A DNA stretch of 64,000 bases from Anthopleura xanthogrammica (Eukaryota; Cnidaria; Anthozoa; Actiniaria; Actiniidae), in assembly GCA_964019055.1 (NCBI GenBank), contig OZ025212.1, positions 1,890,657-1,954,656 on the forward strand, read 5' to 3'. Each line of letters opens with the position of its first letter. Positions within the stretch are counted from its first letter, which is position 1. The notes under the pieces were generated by a model. It did no database searches and had not been told where the DNA came from. It saw only the letters and a list, made by a program, of their open reading frames with translations. Both the position numbers and the translations under genes were made by a program. This document shows positions 13,401-23,600 of the stretch, one piece after another.

Positions 13401-15085
13401 TGGTTTTCCTCCCTCCATAAAAATCAAAATGTGAGTTGAGTGTTGTATATTGTGAATATAGAATGTAGTGGTAATGTGTGTGGAGTGAACCTCACAGAAG
13501 AGCCTCTTAAAAATGTAAGTATTTTTTTCTAGTTGTGGTACCTCAACTGGTTGAAAGGCTTCTCCTGAAGCAGTTTGTAGTTTCCTGAGTAACCATTCTT
13601 TGTCATGCATCTTCCCTTTTACGACCTAAATGAAAAATTACGATATTATTATGGTTGGTGTCTCCTGGCTATAAAGTACATGTACTGTATGCCGTTAATA
13701 TACATCAATATTTCTTAATTATTGTATAGGGTTTTATTCAAAAGATCTAAACAAATCAAACTTACAGAAACTTTGTACCAGTCTGATTTCCCTTGTGGTT
13801 GATTTCCAAGTCGTGATTTGACATCCCCACCTCCCCGGTTGTTCCTGTTGTCATTTCGAAAACCACGTCTTGAAGGTGGCCTTGGTCCATATGGTGCACT
13901 GTAAAAAGATATAATTTGGGTATATGTTATTATGTAAATATTAAAAGGGGTAGGGGTGTAGGAGGCACTTTTCGTTCCTAGAACCTTGGTACATAGAACG
14001 GGGAAACACAGGTGGCGTTGCAATGAGAGTGCTTGCCTCTCACCAATGTGACCCAGATTTGATAATATGAGCAGGAGTGGTAATATGAGCAACATCTCGC
14101 TCTGCAAAGTACTTGCAACACAACCAAGTTATAAGAAAAGTTACATGATTTTGTTACTTGTATTACCACACCTCAAGCAAATTTGATACTATAACATTCT
14201 AGAGTATATGGAATCAAAAAGAATATAGAATCTTAAAAACTACATACAATCTTGAGAAAGACGCAGCATTGTCTTCTTCATCACCCATGCTTTCATCGTC
14301 TTCTTCATTAAGATATGACCTAGGTGTTGGATCATGTGAATTTCCTCTTCCTCTTCCTCTACTACTTCTTCCTCTCCAGTTCCCTCTGTAGTTCCCACGA
14401 CCTCTCCTTGGACCTCTTCCTTGACTTCTGCCTCGATATCCTCCTCTATATCCTCCTCTATTAGGCTTTGAGCTGGAATCTTGGTTATCTGTAGCAAATA
14501 TATTATTGCTCCTTTGTTACTGATTATACTGGGCCAAAATTTTGATTAGCATACATACTTTATACCTATTTATGATTTTAAAAGCTTACATGCTTTCTAC
14601 ATCTACAACCACTTATTTTATTAACTTCATTCTTTTGTTGTTTACAATATTCAGTTAAATCGAAGTACTTGTTTTTGAGTGAATTTTATTGACAAAATAA
14701 GTTAAGATCCCAATGCCAAAGGAAAAATTGTACTTGTTCCACAGTCTTGAATTTTTATTAGGTACGATTGATAATTTATTGCAGGTTTGAACCACTAGGC
14801 TGTATTGTAAGTGCAAAACAATGCTCTTAATTACGATATGTTATATTCTCCATAATAACAAACAGAGCTAATAGATTTAAGTCAAAGGATAACAAATACT
14901 AAAATAAGTTAAATGGTTTGAATAAGATCATCATATAAAAGAACGGGTTTACAGAAATGACTACATAACCTTACAACGCAATGGAAGACAGTGTTCGTAC
15001 CTTGATCAAAGCTCCGTGAGCCGTCCCTTGTAGTCGTTACAGAGAACGCAGCATCCTTCATTGCCTTTCCAAACAAACCTGCCAT
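4464..15085 (-). CDS. NXF1: NXF1 (TAP) nuclear RNA export factor
   Basis: This is the major mRNA export receptor, carrying mRNPs through the nuclear pore with NXT1/p15. I rebuilt 23 exons with GT-AG junctions and consistent phase, 697 aa. Exons (plus coordinates, read downward): 15001-15085, 14248-14488, 13766-13898, 13542-13625, 13040-13144, 12303-12425, 12035-12104, 11852-11940, 11409-11516, 10835-10950, 10434-10470, 10269-10337, 9897-9952, 8312-8372, 8177-8232, 7642-7703, 7283-7398, 6966-7008, 6817-6880, 6200-6257, 5601-5735, 5067-5128, 4464-4584. Domains: RG-rich RNA-binding tail (about 29-145), RRM-like fold (148-220), LRRs (265-400, e.g. [11 protein letters not shown]), NTF2-like domain (421-592, e.g. 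[15 protein letters not shown]) and a C-terminal TAP-C/UBA domain (638 on). The human protein is 619 aa; the extra length is mostly RG-rich sequence. The last exon is least certain, because a good donor at 4523 would allow a further exon that I did not find. Confidence 0.93.
4620..4765. repeat. repeat with CTACTTCAGCGACATTGC core
   Basis: A run of GCAACATTGCGCGCAATATT-type words followed by TTTTCTACTTCAGCGACATT is shared with 8457-8530 and 41020-41180. It lies just 5' of the NXF1 last exon, in an intron of the minus-strand gene. It looks like a piece of a dispersed inverted-repeat element. Confidence 0.55.
4785..4995 (+). repeat. tRNA-derived SINE fragment
   Basis: A B-box-like AGTTCAAGCCCTG is followed by the body signature TTTTCCTCCCTCCATAAAAA and a run of GTAGTGGTAGTGAGTGTGAG. 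The same body occurs at 13262-13500 and, inverted, at 42895-43076, so this is a dispersed SINE family. Confidence 0.6.
5252..5562. repeat. inverted-repeat element rich in GCAACTTG words, copy 1
   Basis: Ends read CACTGTGCAATTTTCTCAGC and GCTGAGAAAATTGCACAGTG, a perfect inverted match of 20 bases. The interior repeats AGTTGC and GCAACT words. A related copy lies at 5862-6122. It sits in an NXF1 intron. Confidence 0.75.
5862..6122. repeat. inverted-repeat element rich in GCAACTTG words, copy 2
   Basis: The left arm reads CAATTTTCTCTACAACTTGT and the right arm ACAAGTTGCAGAGAAAATTG, inverted copies with one mismatch. The interior shares TTCTACTTTTCACAACG with the neighbouring copy at 5252. It is inside an NXF1 intron. 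Confidence 0.7.
7933..8117. mobile_element. pogo/Tigger-like MITE
   Basis: The element starts TACAGTTGAACCTC and ends GAGGTTCGACTGTA, with a TA at each edge as expected for the TA target site of Tc1/mariner/pogo elements. The interior repeats ATGGCCACCTC twice. It has no transposase, so it is non-autonomous. It lies in an intron of NXF1. Confidence 0.75.
8722..8770. repeat. half copy of AGTCCCCTTCACAG fold-back element
   Basis: Only one arm is present: GGCTACCTTTCAAGATG followed by GAGAAGGGGACTATT, matching the right arm of the element at 2753-2967. Confidence 0.55.
10565..10752. repeat. fold-back element with TTGATTGACAGCAG arms, copy 1
   Basis: Arms ATCACTGTTTTCACTGCTA and TAGCAATGAAAACAGTGGTA are inverted. 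Inside are CTGTCAATCAAGG and TTGATTGACAGCAG, again inverted. A second closely related copy is at 36451-36632 in AQR. No coding capacity. Confidence 0.7.
11080..11351. repeat. fold-back element with CTTCCGTCAATCAAA core
   Basis: Ends read ACAGTGCTTTTCATA and TATGAAAAAGTGCTAT and pair with each other. Internal TCTGACGTTTTGGCTTCCG pairs imperfectly with the right half. Half copies occur near 2380-2545 and 26190-26280 (TTGATTGACGGAAGCAAAAA). Confidence 0.55.
11654..11821. mobile_element. MITE with CAGGGG(C/A)GGATCCAGG ends
   Basis: Left end CAGGGGAGGATCCAGG, right end CCCTGGATCCACCCCTG. Flanking GGTTA is present on both sides (11649-11653 and 11821-11826 region), consistent with a 5-bp target duplication. 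The same ends and a 5-bp duplication are seen at 43682-44028 and 55806-55911. The ends resemble hAT-type termini. Confidence 0.65.
13262..13500 (+). repeat. tRNA-derived SINE copy
   Basis: A B-box-like AGGTTTGATTCCTG precedes the family body TTTTCCTCCCTCCATAAAAA and a GTAGTGGTAATGTGTGTGGA tail. It lies in NXF1 intron sequence, opposite to the direction of that gene. Confidence 0.6.
13985..14085 (+). repeat. SINE head fragment
   Basis: CACAGGTGGCGTTGCAATGA and GCTTGCCTCTCACCAATG match the tRNA-like head of the SINE family seen in full (inverted) at 42895-43076. The body is missing. Confidence 0.5.
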
Positions 15086-15256
15086 TTTAATAAGTCCTAA
15101 GTAACGAGACAGAAAATTATTATCGAGGAAAAGACGCTATTGAAGAAATTCTAGCGAAATTCTAGTAATATCCTCGTGAGATATACTGTTCGTGAGAGAG
15201 TCGGAAAGGTGTCGGATCATTTTCGGAAGAGGATCGGAGCTGCGTAATCCAACCCG
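15086..15256. promoter_or_regulatory. bidirectional promoter between NXF1 and PRMT2
   Basis: The two start codons point away from each other and are only 171 bp apart, so both 5' untranslated regions and both promoters must share this stretch. No TATA box was recognised. The spacing is typical of divergent housekeeping promoters. This is inference from gene geometry, not from a recognised motif. Confidence 0.7.
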
Positions 15257-16684
15257 ATGGCCATCCGAAGCCATCCAGGAGTTCCATTCATTCCAGCATG
15301 GAACATGGCCGACGACGTGAATGAATCCAGTACTACAATAACAACTACTAGCGTCTTAAACGGGAACAAAGCCGGTGAAGATAGCGACGAAGGGTCCTTG
15401 TCAGATAATCAAGACGATAAAGAATGGTGTGAAATTGCAAAAAGCTTAGAAATCGTGGTGGCCATTGCAGACTACAGCGCCAAGGATGACAGCCAGTTGA
15501 GTTTTACTAAAGGTGATCAGCTTACAGTACTAAGTAAAGAGACAAACGACTGGTGGTGGACTGAATTGGATGGCTCATGTGGATACTCGCCTGTCAATCA
15601 CCTCGCCAGAGAAGAAGACTACAACACTGAAAACATATGGCAAGATGAGGAATACTTTGATAGTTATGGCACCTTGGGGCTTCACCTTGAGATGCTTAAT
15701 GACCGTCCAAGGACTTGTGCGTACAGAAGGGCAATCCAGCAACACGCTGGATACCTTAAAGACAAGGTGATCTTGGATGTTGGTTGTGGGACCGGTATAC
15801 TAAGTCTGTTTTGTGCCAGAGAGGGTGGATGTAAGAGAGTATATGCTGTAGAAGCTAGTGACATTGCTGAACTAACCACTGAGATTGTAAAACAAAATAA
15901 TTTACAAGATAAAATTATTGTTAAAAAGGGAAGGATAGAAGAGGTAGAACTACCAGAAAAAGTAGATCTTATTATTTCTGAGTGGATGGGGACATTCTTG
16001 GTTTTTGAATTCATGATTGAGTCAGTATTAGCTGCAAGGGATGCTTGGTTAAAACCTGGGGGTATCATGTGGCCATCTCATGCAAAGCTGTTCCTTGTTC
16101 CTTGTTCAACAAAAGATCCTTATGACAAGAAGGTAGAGGCATGGAGAGATCAGTATGGCTTTGATTTCTCACCAGCATTAGAAATCTCTAAAAGAGAATT
16201 TCTATCCAAACCTATTTATAACCACATTTTCAATATGGATGATTGTCTGTCAGAGCCTAAGCCCCTAATGCAACTTGAAATGACGGAAATCACAAAAGAA
16301 GACATTGAAGTCTGTGCACCTTCATTCGAATTTGAAATCAATGAAGATTCATTGCTGTATGGATTCTGTTCGTGGTTTGAAGTAGTTTTTGGCGGTGTCC
16401 CATTATCAAATGGTACATGCTATGTCACCCTATCAACCTCCCCTGATAGTGAAGTGACTCACTGGAAACAAGACTTATTCCTACTTGATGAACCTATAAC
16501 TGTCCAGAAGGGAAATTATCTAAAAGGTACAATCTATATCAAGCGTAATCCTGAATACCGACGACACCTTAGTGTAACTTATGACTTTATAGTCTCCTAT
16601 GGTCATGCAGTTGATAATGGTGATATATCAAGAGAGATCATTCATGACATCAAAAAGACTTTTTACATATGGAGATATATGTAA
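15257..16684 (+). CDS. PRMT2: PRMT2-type protein arginine N-methyltransferase (SH3 + PRMT)
   Basis: A SAM-dependent enzyme that methylates arginines of nuclear proteins. It is a single exon of 475 aa. An SH3 domain covers about 65-117 ([13 protein letters not shown], then WWWTELDG). The catalytic core follows: [15 protein letters not shown] (about 133-147), SAM-binding motif [11 protein letters not shown] (171-180), post-I YAVEAS, the double-E loop [13 protein letters not shown] (241-253) and a THW loop near [11 protein letters not shown]3 plus PRMT is diagnostic of PRMT2. Two in-frame starts exist: ATG 15257 and ATG 15308, the second in good context (AACATGG) and with the more family-like start MADDV. 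The lack of introns contrasts with both neighbours and raises the possibility of an old retrocopy. Confidence 0.95.
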   Translation: MAIRSHPGVPFIPAWNMADDVNESSTTITTTSVLNGNKAGEDSDEGSLSDNQDDKEWCEIAKSLEIVVAIADYSAKDDSQLSFTKGDQLTVLSKETNDWWWTELDGSCGYSPVNHLAREEDYNTENIWQDEEYFDSYGTLGLHLEMLNDRPRTCAYRRAIQQHAGYLKDKVILDVGCGTGILSLFCAREGGCKRVYAVEASDIAELTTEIVKQNNLQDKIIVKKGRIEEVELPEKVDLIISEWMGTFLVFEFMIESVLAARDAWLKPGGIMWPSHAKLFLVPCSTKDPYDKKVEAWRDQYGFDFSPALEISKREFLSKPIYNHIFNMDDCLSEPKPLMQLEMTEITKEDIEVCAPSFEFEINEDSLLYGFCSWFEVVFGGVPLSNGTCYVTLSTSPDSEVTHWKQDLFLLDEPITVQKGNYLKGTIYIKRNPEYRRHLSVTYDFIVSYGHAVDNGDISREIIHDIKKTFYIWRYM

Positions 16685-16812
16685 TATATACATAATTTAT
16701 ATCATTTTTATTTCAAACCTAATATATTTGACAAATTATTGGATGCTTCCAGTGATCTTTATCATTATTATTATTATTATTGTTGTCATTGCATTGGTTG
16801 TTCTGCATATGA

Positions 16813-16818
16813 AATAAA
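16813..16818 (+). terminator. poly(A) signal of PRMT2
   Basis: A canonical AATAAA lies about 130 bp after the PRMT2 stop codon, and no other good candidate is nearer. Confidence 0.6.
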
Positions 16819-17661
16819 AGAAGTCATCAAAGATTGTAAGGATATATTATTGGTTCTCGTAACCTGGGTTCTCGAAGGGACTATGTACAATGTAGACTTC
16901 TCCTGTTGATTGAGATTGCATTCTGCCTTAAGTTTGGCATTTAAGATCAATTTAAAGAAGGAAGAACTCATATTTCATTGGTTCACTTGGCCAAATCATG
17001 GGAAATGCTAATCAAAATACAATGTTGAATCCTCAATTCTGATTGGTTTATCTTGAGTTTTTTCTGAAGGTCAACTCAGCTGGCTACTAGAACTCTACCC
17101 AGGGCCTCTGAAACCCAGAGTAGAACATAGTTTTGAGTGTGTGTGGTGGGGGGAGGGACGAGGTAATCTGGGGGATTTACCCCTATCCCCTAATCATTTT
17201 TAAATCAAGGCTCACTTGGAAATGCAGACGAAAACAACAGAGTTCCTTTGATTTGCCTGTGGCATTTTTAAAGAACTCACTTTCCCAGAGTGCTTTGTGA
17301 GTTTTGATATGGACTTTAGAGGATGCCGTGTATCACTAGATTGGGTTGCCTGTGTTTTTATTATCGACCCAGTTTCTCTCGTCCAAGGTCATTGCCGCCA
17401 TCTTGCATTTTTAGATCGGTTCGGACTTGGAAACTTCCTTTTTTGTTGTGATCTGTCTGCTATCTCCTCATTTCCTTACCGTAGATGCATTTCCCCTCAA
17501 AAACGTACGCTTAAGTTAAACATTTAATTACCTAGAATTACAGAATTATGAGAATTAAGTTGAAGTGAGTCCAGGTCAACGTAGTTGTCACGTTTGGTCA
17601 CCACGTGCAAAACTCGACGAAACTTCAAAAGATTTGTAACTTATTTAACTTGGTTCACAAA
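16819..17661. other. PRMT2-AQR intergenic region with the AQR promoter
   Basis: No supported gene. The last 130 bases before ATG 17662 hold the likely AQR 5' untranslated region. A short open frame at 17297-17527 has no recognisable similarity and is not called. GC content visibly rises around 17320-17420, where the promoter may lie. Confidence 0.5.
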
Positions 17662-20600
17662 ATGAAGAAAGGAAAGCAGTCAGTTATTCCTACCGTAAAA
17701 CAAATTAACGCTGAAACCATAACTCAGGTAAGACAGAAACATATTTTATGAAGATGAAATCTGAGGGGCAAAATTATCGAAATGCAACACCCTGCAACTG
17801 AACTGAAGATTTCTGTATAAAAATAAAAACATTTGCAACGATATAGTTTATAGCGTATCTCAGTATTATTACATAGATTATTACTTCTTCATTCTACACG
17901 TATAACCGATGACATTTTTAAAGGTTTGAACAAATTTTATGTACTTCAAAGTTTGTAAGATTGCTTGATACCACAGGAAACCCATACTTCTTTTTAACTT
18001 TGTATGGACTTTGTTTGTTTGCATATTCCCTGCTAGCAGAGTCTCCATTGTAGATGAATCCTGGCAGAGAAAATACATATATAGGTCTAAAATTTTCTTT
18101 CTTTTTGCAGTTGGGAAAAAAATACTGGTTGTCTAAAGTTCAAAAAGCACCATTTGATCCTAAGGTAAGCCGTTTTACTCAGTAATATCCATATCGGTAA
18201 TATCTAGAAAACGGTTGTCAAGGCTTTGCTGCACATCAGCAATACTGGAAATGCTTGACTTGGCTATTATAATGTATTAAATACAATATGAGTATGCACC
18301 AGCAAGGCAATGATTTGATATGGTTCAAGTTCCAATTCTGGCCAAATATAATTGGCAGTCCGTCATTTTTAACCCTGCAAAATGTCCATTGATAATTGCA
18401 TAAGCCAGTGAAAAAACAAAAGTTATGAAAAGCTATGGGGTATTGACCTGTATTGACTATACTAAACTAGCGATGAGTACACAACTCGTGGCTTTGACTG
18501 CCATGTTTATTACTGAATGAAAACCCTCGCGCAAAGCACGATGGTACCTTAAGACAAAGGGAACCCAATACATAACAGGTATCATAGTTAGAGGAATTGC
18601 TTTACATAAAATGTATAACTTCACTTCTTTACTATTTTCAGGTGATAGAAAAAATCTATCATGAAGAAATAAAAGGAAGCAAGTAAGTGGACCGACGGCG
18701 ATACTGTATACCTACTAGAATATCCTTATAGACCCCTTGCTCATGACGCTAAAGCAGTTCAATTTGGAGGACAAAACAAAAGAATTTAAATCCCCTGAGA
18801 ATTGGAAACCTATTGTTTTGTCCTTCAAATTGAGATGCATTCCAATGCTCGTCACATTAAAGATACATTATTTAAATGATCTAATGTCCTTATGTTCTTA
18901 TCATTAGTTGCTAGCAAGACTTCCACTAAATGTAAAATATCACTTTTACCTTTTTTTACCTTCAGATTTTCTGTGAGAAAAATGATGCTTTTGGAGTTCA
19001 GGTGAATGTATATTCAATTTTAATATTGTTTTGGTCTTTGAACAATTTGTGTATTTGTTTGTGCATAAGACATCCCAAGGTTTAGGAAAAAACTGGGTTG
19101 ATTTGGCATTGCAGCTAATCATGTTTTAGTGGATGAGATAGACACCATCTTGGAAATATTTCCCCTGAAACAGTACCACAATGCACTGCATTTCCTAATC
19201 CTCGGAATGGCTAATTCATTTGATATTTTTTAACCTATGTTTTTTATATAATTCAGTCAATATCTTGAAAACTACTTGTGGCCCAATTTTGAAGCAGAAA
19301 AGGTAACTATAAATTTCCTTGTAATATCAAATTCCAAAAAATGTGTATTCTAAAAGCAATACTCAGAATTATCATTGGGTTTCTTTATCACCCAGACCTT
19401 ACCTTTACATTGCTATCTATTCCTTTCACATGCTACATGGTCTACTTTACTCGGTCATATTCATGTTTTACATGAGGTGAAAAACATACCAAGTTACCTG
19501 TTACCTATCTCCTCCGTGCCTCGTGGCACATAAGGCCTCAACAGATTCTCTCCATCTCTTCCTGTCTGCCGCAGTCACTCGTACCTCGTCCACCACCAAG
19601 TACCTCCCCTTAAAATTAATATAATAGTCCCCTTGACAGTCCCTTGTGCCATCTTGAAAGGTAGCCATGCCTTTGCATTGAAGCGAGACACGAGGTTACC
19701 TTGCAATGATAGAGACGTGAATAGTTGTCCAATGTGTTAAAAAAGGTCGACTCTATCATTGCAAGGTAACCCACCTCATGTCTCGCTTCGATGCAAAAAC
19801 ATGGTTGTGAGGGGGACTATAACAATAACAAGAGTAAAACAAACGTTACAATATGTTATATTTTTTTTTTTTTTTTTTTTTTATATTTTTTTTTTTTATA
19901 TATATATATATTTTTTTTACAATATGTTATATAAACTATTGGTGATGAATGTTTTTATTGATTAATGAATGTCTGAAATGTACAGGCATCTCTAGCACAC
20001 CTGATGTCCATCATTTTAGTGGTGAATGAGAAGTTCAGGGAAGGTGTTCCTTCTTGGCAGGTAGGATAATTTTTTCTCAATACCAAATTCATACTTGCAC
20101 TGTGTTAGTTGATAAAGTGATATCCAGATGTCTGGTATACACAAACTGACTAATCACAGTGCACTTTTCTGCTCAACCAAGCCACCTTAGCTCCTCCCAA
20201 TTTAAAAGCATGTGTTTCAACAAAGAAGTTAGAGTAAAAATGTTGAAGTATTGCCATGATCTATCGATCTTTACTTATCTTTACTTACTATATGTCTTCA
20301 TTGTACTGTCATTGATTGTATGCTATAAAACAGAATCCATTTACCGGTAACATTTTTTTCTGATGCTCAGTGACCATTTCATTTCCATTAATTTTTTCAG
20401 GTGTTCAAGGATCATCCACAAAAATTTCCAGGTTTTTTTCACAGAGTGGTTGATATGTGTCTGATGGAAGGTGAAAAGGTAAGTTCTCTTTTTGTTAAAG
20501 ATACCATGAAAACAGTGTAAAGGATAATAATGGTGATAAGGGTCGTGATAAGTGTGTGTACGATGATGAACTTTGTTTTGGTTGATTATTATTTACAGCC

Positions 20601-23600
20601 ATTCTTAGACACGTGCGCACTGTTGCGATTTTTTCTGTTGCGATAAAGTAGGGTTTAGATGACGTCAATCAAAGCGTTTCCATGACATTACATACGCTCA
20701 TACCTTTGTAGCTTTGTGTTTTCCGACAGTGCTATGGAAACATTTTGATTGACGTCCACCAAAAACCAACTTGTCGCGACAGAAAAATTCGCAAGAGTGC
20801 GCATGTGTCTGAGAATGGCTGTAAAGTGCCAACCAGAAATATATCGGACAATGCAATAAACCAAAGTGACAAAACCTATCGTTAAAATGGTTGGCACATT
20901 GACATCACAATGGCAATGTTTATAAATTAACATTATTTAGCTTTCAATTACTAATGTTGATGGATTCAATCACTTCTTGATTTGAATCCTAAATGTAAAT
21001 TGAGTGACTTTTTTAAATTCTTTTTCTATCAGGAACTCTCTTTCAAGGAGCAAACATCCCTGATGATTTTCATGATCCATTGCTTCAATAGCCTGGTAAT
21101 CATTCTTTATCATAAACTGCCTTCTTGATCCTCATATCAAATCAATGGACTACTATGACAATACAGTGGCCATCTTGAATCACAATGCATTATGGGGCGT
21201 CCAGGGCGCAAAACAAAACAAAGATGGCAGATAATATATAACTTCTTCTTTTATTGTATTTCTTTCATGTCCATCTTCTTAATTCATCTGTTATTAGATT
21301 GTCTTGTGGTGAACTGTTAATGTTAATCGATGCCATTACTGTAACAAACTTTTGTATATTTGCCCCCTACCAAGATGGCTGCTGTATCGATGAAGTAGTC
21401 CATTAAGTGGACATTATAATTTTAGTGTAATTCCCCCTCATGAGTTTTTTGTTACCATGTACAGGAAATGGATCTTATTCGCGAACAAATGCAACATATG
21501 GTCTCTATCTCTGTCTGGAATTGTCTTCTTCCTGTAAGTTTCTTTCCGTTTATTTACTTGATATATTATTACACTATTGTTCTACGAGGTATTAATTTTT
21601 GTAGAGGGAGGGAAAACCAGAGATCTAAAAAATCCTCAAAGCCATTGAAGGAGAGAACCTAAGTAACTCTACTCACATATATGACTATGAAAAATTTACG
21701 GCGCAGGTCATGCCTTGTCATGGCCATGACAGTGCTGTGTCATGTATGAAAACCTTTAACATTCGCTGCTGTGTTTGTAACAGTGCCATGTGCCATGACT
21801 TTTCATACTCATACAGTACGAAATCTACTCTAAAGTCATCTTGACTGTAGTGTGTTCTTGACATAACAGGGGCGTCTTGAGCAGGAGCTGAAGGCAGTTC
21901 CAAAATACAAAAAATTCTGGAATCACATTAAGAAAAAAGAAAGCTCACTGGATGAAGAGGCAAAACAAAGGTAAGTCTGTTACTGGCATGGGAATGTGTA
22001 AGAGTAAGAAACACTTCTCCAAGGTGTTAAAAGAGGTCTCTATCATCGTAAGCTGACCATTGGTCTCCCTTTGATGAAAAGGCACGGCTACCTTCGAGAT
22101 GGCGCAGGAAACTGTGAAGGGGACTACTCTCAGTTTCTCTTATTACACTTGATACCTCTACTACCAGAAACCTTTTCGTAGTTCCTTTTGTTGGCCTAAT
22201 TAACATCACTATCTTGCAACTCCCAGAGGAGCTCAAACATTTGAATAAGAAAAAGAATTTGAAGAGTATTCTGGTGGAAGTGGTATCAAGATGTAATAAG
22301 GAGAATGGAGATTTTCAATCTTTACTTTTAAGATGTTGCCTGATCTTTAACTTGGAATAAAAAATAAATGTAATGAATGACCTATATTACATCAGAGACT
22401 TGTCCTTCATTTTCAGACAAGAAAAACTGAGGTCCTTTTTATCAAAACTAATTCACAAGTTTCTCAAGGTCTTGGACTCGATACCAGAAACAGGTACCTA
22501 CTCTTGATATACCATGGGTGGGACATAAACAGTTACAGTAACCTGTAAATAGACTTCTTTAGCTTCACATGCAAATTGCCCATTTTAATCCACATGACAT
22601 TCAGTTGAGAAGTGTTTTTTTATTAAAATATTTACACCTGAAAGAATCAACTCCCAAGAATGGCATAAAATGGTCTGAAATGGGGATTACAAATAACGAA
22701 GCTAAAGAGGTCTGTTATACTGGTGGCTGTTTTATTGGAATTACTTCAGGAATAAAATGTTCTTTAACCTTCTTTTTATGACTATTAGGGATCATAAATA
22801 TGGACAAAGTTCACTTTTGTGAAAGATTCCTTGAGCTAATCATTGATCTTGAGGTGAGAATATAAAATCATGATATTATATAGCTTTTCAAAGATCCAAA
22901 GAAATAACTTAGGTTGAACAATATTTGTTATTCATATCATTACCTTGTACTGATACAGAACTTTATTCTGGATCAAATTAACAGGCTTTGCTACCAACCA
23001 GACGGTTCTTCAACACTTTACTTGATGATCACCATCTTGTTGTCAAGTGTAGGCTGTCAAATCTTACAAGACGAGAAGTAGAAGGAAAACTATTCAATCA
23101 GGTATATCATATATATATTCTAAAATATTAAGATAGTCTTGGAATCACCAGTAAAAGAGGGATTTAAAGACCATAGACAAGATATTGTGTAATGGCTTTG
23201 CACCACCGCGTGATGGCGGCCATGACAGGAGGCACAACAATGGAGTCCTCCAACAATAATTTTTTGATCTGCAGTTCATTTGTCAGGCCAGAGGAATATT
23301 TGACCTGTCAAACCCAAGTGTGGCTGGTCAAATGTCCAGAGAATGGGAATCATTTACCAGTCAAGTGGTCATCTTTACTGGACACTTGTCCAATGACTGG
23401 TGCTTAATTGCAGCCCTTAGGTGGTCCTAGGGAGCCTGTTGTCCCCGTTTGCAGAAAAGGAGCAATAAATAATAAAACAATCTGGCTATAACTGTTGTTT
23501 CAGAAGCATCTTAGTCCTGAACAGTCCAGCTAGACCATGAAAATTGTTTGGGATTTCTGAAGGGACAAACAAAATGGCAGCTTTTCAGATTTCCCCTTTG

